A DNA stretch of 64,000 nt. Source: Actinoplanes ianthinogenes. GTDB lineage: Bacteria; Actinomycetota; Actinomycetes; Mycobacteriales; Micromonosporaceae. Shown one piece after another: positions 41,562-48,700 of this stretch (positions within the stretch are counted from its first letter, which is position 1; each line of letters begins with the position of its first letter). A program made the translations under genes and the position numbers. A model generated the notes under the pieces. That model made no database searches. It saw nothing but the letters and a program-made list of their open reading frames with translations, and was not told the origin of the DNA. Location: positions 868,001-932,000 of the forward strand of contig NZ_AP023356.1 of NCBI RefSeq assembly GCF_018324205.1, written 5' to 3'.

Positions 41562-43733
41562 TCAGCGGTCGGCCCGGTCGGGCTGATCGGCGCGGTCGGG
41601 CTGATCGGCGCGGTCGGGCTGATCGGCGCGGTCAGCGTCGTGCTGATCGGCGCGGTGAGCGCCGTCGGGCTGATCGGCGCGGCCAGCGCCGTCGGGCTGA
41701 TCGGCGCGGCCAGCACCGTCGGGCTGATCGGCGCGGCCAGCACCGTCGGGCTGATCCGCGCGGCCAGCACCGTCGGGCTGATCGGCGCGGCCAGCACCGT
41801 CGGGCTGATCGGCGCGGCCAGCACCGTCGGGCTGATCGGCGCGGCCAGCACCGTCGGGCTGATCCGCGCGGCCAGCACCGTCGGGCTGATCGGCGCGGCC
41901 AGCACCGTCGGGCTGATCCGCGCGGCCAGCACCGTCGGGCTGATCCGCGCGGCCAGCACCGTCGGGCTGATCGGCGCGGCCAGCACCGTCGGGCTGATCG
42001 GCGCGGCCAGCACCGTCGGGCTGATCCGCGCGGCCAGCACCGTCGGGCTGATCGGCGCGGTCGACGTGACCGGCACGGTCAGCGTGGTCGGCTCGGAGGG
42101 CGGCGTGATAGGTGACGGCGCCGAGGGTGGCCGCGGCGGCGACGGCGGCGAAGACGGGCTTCAGCCCGAACACTTGAAGGGCCGGCCCGGCCAGGGCGAA
42201 CGCGGCGAAGCCACCGAAGTTCTCCACCGTGGTCATCGTGGTCATCACCTGAGGGCGGATCCGGGTGGGCGTGCGCAGTGTGAAGCGGGTGCTCAGGGTC
42301 GCGGCGCAGATCGGGGTGGCCAGGCCGGAGAGGAACAAAGCTGTGGCCAGCACCGGGATCTGGTCGGCGAGCATCAGCCAGAGCGGGAGAGCCATGACGG
42401 CGGCGGCCAGGGTCAAGGCGGCCTCGTGCAGGCGGGCGATCACGGCCAGAGCCAGGACGCTGCCGGCCGCCAGACCGGCGCCGTTCGCGGCGGTGAGCAG
42501 GCCGAGCACCCGGGGGTCGCCGCCGAGATCGCGCAGCACCAGGACCGGAAGGCAGGCGGCGATCGCCGGAACCGCGAGGCTGACCAGGGTCAGCGAAGCC
42601 AGGAACAGGCGCAGCGAACGATGCCGGGCGGCAAACCGCAGACCCGCCAGACTCCCGGCCCGGCCCGCGCGGGACGGCGCGGCACGACCGGCGGGACGCG
42701 AGCCAACGCCGGCCGGCCGGGGAGCAGCATCGCGGGATGGCTCGGCACGATCGGCGGGAGGCGAGGCAGCGCCGCTCGGCCGGGCGGCAGGAGCGCTCGA
42801 CGGCGCGACACGATCGCCGGGACACGAGGCAGCGCCGCTCGGCCGGGGAACAGCATCGCGGGACGGCTCGGCACGGTCGGCGGGAGGCGAGGCGGCGCTG
42901 GTCGGCCGGGCGGCAGGAGCGCTCGACGGCCCGGCACGACCGGCGTGAGGCGAGGCGGCGCTGGTCGGCCGGACGGCAGGAGCGCTCGACGGCCCGACAC
43001 GACCGGCGTGAGGCGAGGCAGCGCCGGTCGACCGGGCGGCAGGAGCGCTCGACGGCGCGACACAATCGGCGGGACGCGAGGCGGCGCCGGCCGACCGGGC
43101 GGCAGGATCGCTGGGCGGTGTGGGCATATCGGCGGGGGCCGGGATCGAGGCGCCTGCCCGGACGCGGGTGAGCACGATCAGGAACGACACCGCGTAGGTC
43201 GCGGCGTCGAGCCAGAGGACCTCGGCCGGGCCGAGGACGGCGATCAGGATGCCGCCCAGCGCGGGGCCGGCCAGGGCGGCGAGGCGGGTGGCGGCGTCGA
43301 TCAGGCTGTTCGCGCGGGCCAGGCGGTGCGCGGCGGTTTCCGGGGCGCGGTCGGCGGCGATCAGGTCGGGGAGGATCAGGCGCTGCGAGGCCACGTAGGG
43401 CGCGGTGAACAGGCCCAGCGCGAACGAGACCGCCAGCAGGGCCGGGAAGGTCAGGGCGTCCGCCGCGTGCAGCAGCGGGACGAGGGCCATCAGCGGGGCG
43501 CGGGCCGCGTCACCGAAAAGCATGGTGCGGCGGGCGCCCCACCGGTGCACCAGCCGGCCGCTGGGCAGTCCGACCAGGACCACGGCCAGGAACTCGGCGG
43601 TCAGCACGGCCGACATCCGGGCCGGCGAGCCGGTGGTGACCAGGACGAACCACGGGAGGGCGAGGACGGTCAGCCAGGAACCGAAGGTCGAGATGAGCTT
43701 CGCGGCGAACAGCGCGCCGATGCGGGACGTCAT
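41562..43733 (-). CDS. MFS transporter with two repeat expansions
   Basis: About 723 residues from ATG at 43733, which overlaps the stop of the upstream ArsR gene (ATGA). The membrane part has two halves: MTSRIGALFAAKLISTFGSW to about residue 195, and LRFAARHRSLRLFLASLTLV onward, resembling drug-exporter MFS proteins (MFS_3 group). Between the halves a cytoplasmic loop is expanded by about seven 21-residue units (PSSAPAARPTSAASP). The C terminus carries about fifteen ADQPDGAGR units and then ADQPDR units. Both expansions keep frame (63-, 27- and 18-bp units). Substrate unknown. Confidence 0.85.
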   Translation of the reverse strand: MTSRIGALFAAKLISTFGSWLTVLALPWFVLVTTGSPARMSAVLTAEFLAVVLVGLPSGRLVHRWGARRTMLFGDAARAPLMALVPLLHAADALTFPALLAVSFALGLFTAPYVASQRLILPDLIAADRAPETAAHRLARANSLIDAATRLAALAGPALGGILIAVLGPAEVLWLDAATYAVSFLIVLTRVRAGASIPAPADMPTPPSDPAARSAGAASRPADCVAPSSAPAARSTGAASPHAGRVGPSSAPAVRPTSAASPHAGRAGPSSAPAARPTSAASPPADRAEPSRDAVPRPSGAASCPGDRVAPSSAPAARPSGAASPPADRAEPSRDAAPRPAGVGSRPAGRAAPSRAGRAGSLAGLRFAARHRSLRLFLASLTLVSLAVPAIAACLPVLVLRDLGGDPRVLGLLTAANGAGLAAGSVLALAVIARLHEAALTLAAAVMALPLWLMLADQIPVLATALFLSGLATPICAATLSTRFTLRTPTRIRPQVMTTMTTVENFGGFAAFALAGPALQVFGLKPVFAAVAAAATLGAVTYHAALRADHADRAGHVDRADQPDGAGRADQPDGAGRADQPDGAGRADQPDGAGRADQPDGAGRADQPDGAGRADQPDGAGRADQPDGAGRADQPDGAGRADQPDGAGRADQPDGAGRADQPDGAGRADQPDGAGRADQPDGAGRADQPDGAHRADQHDADRADQPDRADQPDRADQPDRADR
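41583..42060 (-). repeat. In-frame 27-bp tandem repeat (plus 18-bp subunits) at the MFS 3' end
   Basis: CTGATC on the plus strand recurs every 27 bp from 41643 to 42048, apart from an irregular start. On the minus strand each unit encodes ADQPDGAGR. At 41583, 41601 and 41619 the period is 18 bp, encoding ADQPDR. Unit sequences are almost identical (G/C variants at one site), a sign of recent expansion. Confidence 0.9.
42661..43110 (-). repeat. In-frame 63-bp repeat in the central loop of the MFS gene
   Basis: About seven imperfect units of 63 bp, each encoding a 21-residue module with the pattern PSSAPAARPTSAASPHAGR. Units alternate between an AP-SS-AP type and an AEPSRDA type, so the original duplication may have been of 126 bp. 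Confidence 0.75.
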
Positions 43734-44314
43734 CTCGGCTCGGGCGGCGCGTCCGGGGTGGGCGGCGGTGGGGTCGGCAGGGCGTACGCAAAGAATCGGA
43801 CCAGGCGTGCATCGGCCGTGCGTGGCCGCCGGGACCCGGTGTAGTCGGCGATGACCGCCTTGATTCTCGTGGTCGCCTCGGCGACCTCGGCGGGCGTCAG
43901 GTAACCGCCGTCCTCGCCGAACCAGGCGGCCTCCCGCCAGACCGGGTCGAGGGTGTCCTCGGCGCGGCGATAGTCGTCGAGCTCCTCGATGCGGCGGGCG
44001 ACCATCTGGTCCCGCAGGGCCCGGGCGGCCGCGACGAACTCCGGGGAGCCGGTGGCCGGCCAGGTGATGCCCCGGCTGGTGGCGCGCCAGGGTCGCTCGC
44101 GGCCGCGGGCCAGCTCGGTGGCCGGCTCGACCAGGCCCCATTTGACCAGCTGGGCGACGTGGTAGCTGACCGAGGCGGTGGACTCACCGATGCGGTCGGC
44201 GAGCTGCCGCCCGGTGGCCGGGCCGTCCAAGGTGAGCAGCTCGAGCAGTCGGACGCGGGCGGGATGGGCGAGCGCGCGGAGGGCGCGCGGGTCGGTGATC
44301 CGTACTCGGTCCAT
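43730..44314 (-). CDS. ArsR-family helix-turn-helix regulator
   Basis: A 194-residue regulator. The N-terminal winged helix is typical: LRALAHPARVRLLELLTLDG, GRQLADRIGESTASVSYHVAQL, then VKWGLVEPA and a wing with ERPWRA. The C-terminal region is helical (RALRDQMVARRIEELDDYRR) and ends in a Pro-rich tail; no ArsR metal Cys motif is visible, so it probably senses an organic ligand. It is coupled by ATGA to the MFS gene and likely controls it. Confidence 0.9.
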   Translation of the reverse strand: MDRVRITDPRALRALAHPARVRLLELLTLDGPATGRQLADRIGESTASVSYHVAQLVKWGLVEPATELARGRERPWRATSRGITWPATGSPEFVAAARALRDQMVARRIEELDDYRRAEDTLDPVWREAAWFGEDGGYLTPAEVAEATTRIKAVIADYTGSRRPRTADARLVRFFAYALPTPPPPTPDAPPEPR

Positions 44315-44445
44315 TCAGCCAACATATCTTGGCCAAGAATCCTTGGCTATCGATTGACGACAGTCGCACAAAGTGGTGTTGACGGGGTGTCAATCCGGGC
44401 GGAAGGTCAAGGCAAGGACTACGCACGGGGCATCCGGAGGGTGCC

Positions 44446-44883
44446 GTGAACCTACTGGACGCGAGTCGTCTCGCCATCATGATCGCTACGCCGCCGCTGA
44501 TCCTCGCCACGGTCCGGCAGGCGCCGCGGTGCTGGCGCGCGCTCACCGACCGGATGCGCGACCGGCAGCCGGCCGAGCCGCAGCCGTATGGTCTCCCGAT
44601 CGAGAAGCTCGCCGCCGACCTGCGCCGTCTCCTGCACCTGCACGGCGCCCTGACCGCCTCGGCACGGCCGGCGCTCTGCGCCCACCGCGTCTGGGCGGTC
44701 GAGGCGGCGATCGGCGCCCGCGCGATCGAGGCGGCCACCGCGCTGGGCGTGCCGCACCCGTGGCCGGACGAGACCGGCCTGCTGACCCGCACCCAACTGT
44801 CGAACCTGCTCACCGACCTGGCCGCCGCCGGGCTCGTCCTGCCCGCCCGCACCTGCCCGTTCACCTCGGACGGCCGCCTCTGA
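44446..44883 (+). CDS. Hypothetical protein, possibly with an N-terminal hydrophobic segment
   Basis: A 145-residue protein from GTG at 44446, with GGAGG 6-7 nt upstream. The N terminus LASRLAIMIATPPLILATV-like region (precisely ASRLAIMIATPPLILATV) could be a weak membrane segment. The rest is helical: IEKLAADLRRLLHLHGALTA, VEAAIGARAIEAATALGV and TRTQLSNLLTDLAAAGLVLP. No family is recognised, but codon use is strongly coding-like. It stands alone with a strong terminator 125 bp downstream. Confidence 0.7.
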   Translation: MNLLDASRLAIMIATPPLILATVRQAPRCWRALTDRMRDRQPAEPQPYGLPIEKLAADLRRLLHLHGALTASARPALCAHRVWAVEAAIGARAIEAATALGVPHPWPDETGLLTRTQLSNLLTDLAAAGLVLPARTCPFTSDGRL

Positions 44884-44928
44884 TCCGGGTCCGGCCACCG
44901 CACCCGCGCCGATGCCGGGCCGGGAAAG

Positions 44929-44998
44929 CCGTTACCGGGCCGGGCCGATGCCGGGCCGGGCCGATGCCGGGCCGGGCCGGGCCGATGCCGGGCCGGGG
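44929..44998 (+). repeat. Short tandem repeats of GGGCCGATGCCGGGCC
   Basis: Four copies of GATGCCGGGCCGGG separated by 16-21 bp. Low complexity; each unit is partly self-complementary (GGGCC/GGCCC). Confidence 0.6.
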
Positions 44999-45006
44999 AA
45001 ACAAGA

Positions 45007-45034
45007 ACGGCGGCGGGATCTCTCCCGCCGCCGT
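45007..45034 (+). terminator. Strong terminator hairpin
   Basis: ACGGCGGCGGGA (45007-45018) pairs perfectly with TCCCGCCGCCGT (45023-45034), loop TCTC. It lies downstream of the gene at 44446-44883. Confidence 0.75.
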
Positions 45035-45456
45035 CTCTCGTCCCGGCCTGGTGTGCCCTGATCCGCCGAGCGCCCAGGATCTCGGGGGGCGGTCCCCTGG
45101 GCGGGTCGTTCACAGGCACGGTAAGCAGCCGCCAAGACTGGGGGGCGGCGACCGCTCGGCCGGGGAGTTCGTGGTGGCGCCGCGAACGACGGTCCGCAGC
45201 ACGACGGCCGGTCCTCCGGTGAACCCGCCCCCGTCGGGGCGCGTCCTTCGTGGACCCGGCCGCACAACAACCGTGCCAGATCCACCCACCAAGATCCGCG
45301 AAAAGCAAGCGTGCGCTTCGCCACACCCCGTCACCTGTTCAGGGTCACCCGCAAGTTCGTAGGTTTCCTGAGAAGGAGCTTAAGAAATGCTTAAATCGAT
45401 CACTCGGCCGTTTCGGGAAACCAATGATCCTCGTTGATCCGGGCAGATCCGGCCAC

Positions 45457-45477
45457 ATGCCGGTAAGAACCCGGCAT
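45457..45477 (+). promoter_or_regulatory. Hairpin just upstream of the giant-gene promoter
   Basis: ATGCCGG (45457-45463) pairs with CCGGCAT (45471-45477), 18 bp before TGAAC. Position suggests an operator. Confidence 0.35.
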
Positions 45478-45495
45478 ATTCACTGCTCACCACAT

Positions 45496-45522
45496 TGAAC
45501 CGGGGACCGCCGGTGGACGTAT
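45496..45522 (+). promoter_or_regulatory. ECF-sigma-like promoter ahead of the giant disordered protein
   Basis: TGAAC (45496-45500), 17 nt, CGTAT (45518-45522), the same -10 pentamer and spacing as the LPMO promoter. The gene starts about 270 bp downstream, which would give a long leader. Confidence 0.45.
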
Positions 45523-45791
45523 TCAGTGGCGACCGAGTACACCCGGCGGGCTGCGGCGCCGGGTCGGTCACCGGCCGCGGTGCCCTCGCGAGCCCGGGCT
45601 GGGGGATCCGCAGAGCGGTGGCGCACCATGCAAATCCGTGATTAACCTTCCACATCCACCACGTGGCGGGCGGTTGATCCGGTGCGCGAGGGGCGGGCAC
45701 CGGGGGCGCGGAGGTGGTCCAGGGTGAGGACGGTGGCACATATGCGGCGACGGGGCGGTGGGACATTCCCGAGCCGTAACGGAGCCGCGTC

Positions 45792-48700
45792 ATGAGCTTC
45801 GAGGACGACGAGTACTGGGACGAGGAGTACAACGAATACTCCTTCATGCCGAAGCACGCGGTGGCCCAGCAGCGCCATTACGAAAAACGTACGACGCCGG
45901 ATCCGGTCATTCCCACCCGCCGGTCCCATGCCCAGAGTGACGAAGCAGCCGCTCGCCGTGGCCGCAATGCGGATAAACCGGCTGCCCCCTTCGACGACCA
46001 GCGCCCCAGCTGGCTGTCCGACCCGGACTTCGTGCCGATCGACACGTCGGTCGACAACCTTTCCGGGAACTACTTCGACGACATCGACTTCAACCGCCCC
46101 GAGCTGGGCGTGGACTTCGACAAGCCGGACTTCCCGATCGTGGACCCGGCCGCGTTGCAAAACCCGGAGCGCCGGCGCCGTGCACAGGGCGACGACTCCG
46201 GGCGGGCGGCGCGGCCCGCGGACCGGTACGGGGTTCGCCGGGACGACCGGGACCGGGGCCGATCCGGGGACCCGGACGAGCGCCGGCGGCGGCCCGCGGA
46301 GGAACGCCGGGACGACGAGCGCCGGGGCGGCCGACGCGCCGAACCGCGGTGGGACGAGGGCGAGCGGCGGCGGCCCGAACCCTCGGTGCGCTGGGACGAC
46401 GAGCGGCCGGTGGCCCGGCCCGAGGAGCGGCGCGGGTCCCGGGACGAGCGTGCGCGCGGCATGGTCTCGCAGCCCTGGGAGGACGAGGACTTCGGGCCGA
46501 TCCGGCCGACGGGCGGCCGTCGGCCGCGGCGCGACGAGGACGATGCGCGACGCGGTTCGGCACGGCCGGGGGTGGCCGGTCGGGCTCAGGTTCCGGCGGG
46601 GAACGGCGACGACCGGTACGACGGCGGCCGGCGCGACGACGACCTGGTCCGCGGCAGCGGCCCGGTGCGCGGCGGCGATCCGGTCCGGGAGAACGGACGG
46701 GCGCGGGACGACGAGTTCGTTGTGGGCTCGGGCCGGGAGGAGCTCGGCCGGGGCGCGGGACGTTCCCGCGACGACGATCTGGTGCGGGAGGCCGGGCGTG
46801 GCCGCGACGGCGCACGGGTCCGCGGCGACCGCCGGGACCGCGACGACGACCTGATCCGGGGCAACGGCCGGGACCGCGACGGCGACCGGATCCGGGGCAA
46901 CGGCCGGGACCGCGAGGACGACCTGATCCGGAGCGACGGCCGGGACCGCGACGATCGCCGGAACTGGGACGACGAACCGGTCGACCTGCGTGCCCGGGAC
47001 TGGGACGACGTCCCCGCGATCACCGATCGGGCGGCCGGGAGTTGGCCCGCGGACCAGCGCCAGGACGAGTGGGCCGAGCAGGACTGGGCCGAGGGCGAGC
47101 GGTCCGAGGCCGGCCGCGAGCCGCTCGTGCTCGACGGTGAGTACTACGAGACGCCCCAGGAGCCGGCCGAACCCCGCAACGACGAGGACGGCAAGCCCCG
47201 TGTCCTCAAGCGGGCCGAACCTCCCGCGCCCCCCAAGGTCATCAGCCGGGCCACGCCGCCGCCCGCGCCGCGCGTCATCAAGAGCGAGCCGCCGGTGGCT
47301 CCGCGGGTGGTCGGCGCGTCCCCGCCGACCGCGCCGGCCCGGGTGATCGGTCCGTCCGGCCCCCAGGTCCCGGCGGCGGCAGCGTCCGCTTCGCCCACGA
47401 CCGAGGCCCGGCCGCAAGGTCCGGCCGTCCCCGATGTCACCCCGGTTTCCGGTACGCCCATAGTGTCCCGGAACGCCCCGCGCCCGGCCGCCCCGAACCC
47501 GCCGCGCCCCACTCCGGCGAACGCGGCCCCGCCCAGCACGGGCAGCGCTCCCCCGGCCGACGCGGAGCCCACGGTCGCCAACCGCAAACCCGGCCCGGGC
47601 CGGCGCGGCGACGTCGCCGATGCCGCTCAGCAGCCGGGCGCGGCCGCTGGTCCGCGTCCGGGTGGCGTGCCCGGCCAGGGTCCCGCCGGGGAGGCGGGCC
47701 GCGGTCCGGCATCCGCCGGATATCCCGCGGACGCCGCTGCCGGATACCCGGGACAGAGCCCGGCGGCAGAAGCTGGTCTCGGTACGGGTGCCGCGGGATA
47801 CCCGGGGCAGGCTGTGCCCCAGCAGCGCACCGGACGTAGCCCGCGCACCGCGCACGTCTTCCTGGCCGAGGGCGACGGCCCGTGGGCGATCGTGCCCGAC
47901 GAGGCGCCCCGGATGCCTACGCACGCCAACGGGCGTCCCGGCGCACCGGCGACCCCGCCCGGCCGGCCGACAGTGCCCATGCCGGGCACGGTCCAGCCGC
48001 CGGCCGGTCCCGGCATCGCCGCCTCCGGCCCGGCCACGCCCGTCCCGGTACAGCCGGTCATGCCGCCGAGTGGCCTGGTCCCGCCGCAGCCGGTCACCCC
48101 GCCCAACGGCCTGGTCCCGCCGCAGCCCGTCATGCCACCCAACGGCCTGGCCGCACCGCAGCCTGGCCAGCCAGTCGCGCCGCCGAACGGCTTGGTCCCG
48201 CCGCAGCCCGTCATGCCGCCCAACGGCCTGGTCCCGCCGCAGCCCGTCATGCCACCCAACGGCCTGGCCGCACCGCAGCCCGGCCAGCTGGTCGCGCCGC
48301 CCAACGGCCTGATCCCACCGCAGCCCGTCACGCCGCCCAACGGCCTGGTCCCGCCGCAGCCGGTCACCCCGCCCAACGGCCTGATCCCGCCACAGTCTGG
48401 CCAGCCGATCGCGCCGCCCAACGGTGTGGTCCCGCCGCCTGCCACCCCTATCGCGCCGCAGCCCGGCCAGCGTTCCGCGCCGCCTGCCGGACAGGCCGCC
48501 CCGCAGGATGCTCGATACGCGACGCCGCCTGCCGGACAGCACCTACCGCAGCCCGGCGTACCCGGCGTGCCGCCTGGCGGACAGTTCGGTTCCGAGAACG
48601 GCCAGCCCTCCGCACCGCCCGCCGACCCCGGCGCGCCGCAGAACACCCCGTACTCGGCGCCGACGACCAGCCAGAGCACCCCGCCACCCGGCCAGCCCGC

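Larger units (their letters stand above)
44884..45791. other. Structured intergenic region of 908 bp
   Basis: No frame looks coding. It holds GGGCCGATGCC-type short repeats (44929-44998), a strong terminator (45007-45034), several hairpins between 45060 and 45220 (for example CGCCCAGG with CCTGGGCG, and GCCGCC with GGCGGC), AT-rich direct repeats GCTTAA near 45377 and 45391, a hairpin at 45457-45477 and an ECF-like promoter at 45496-45522. It could hide a structured RNA. Confidence 0.55.

Noticed and set aside
41265-43844. Plus-strand frame encoding GLIGAASTV repeats opposite the MFS gene
   Set aside because: The repeat unit is a multiple of three, so every frame stays open. The MFS and ArsR reading has proper domains, starts and coupling.
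45050-45260. Known riboswitch class (c-di-GMP, c-di-AMP, cobalamin) in the structured interval
   Set aside because: I could not find the conserved core bases of any of these classes. Only generic hairpins are visible.
45642-48542. 966-codon open frame antisense to the giant gene
   Set aside because: It is Arg/Gly/Val-rich, has no domain, and is open only because the GC-rich repeats of the opposite strand exclude stops.
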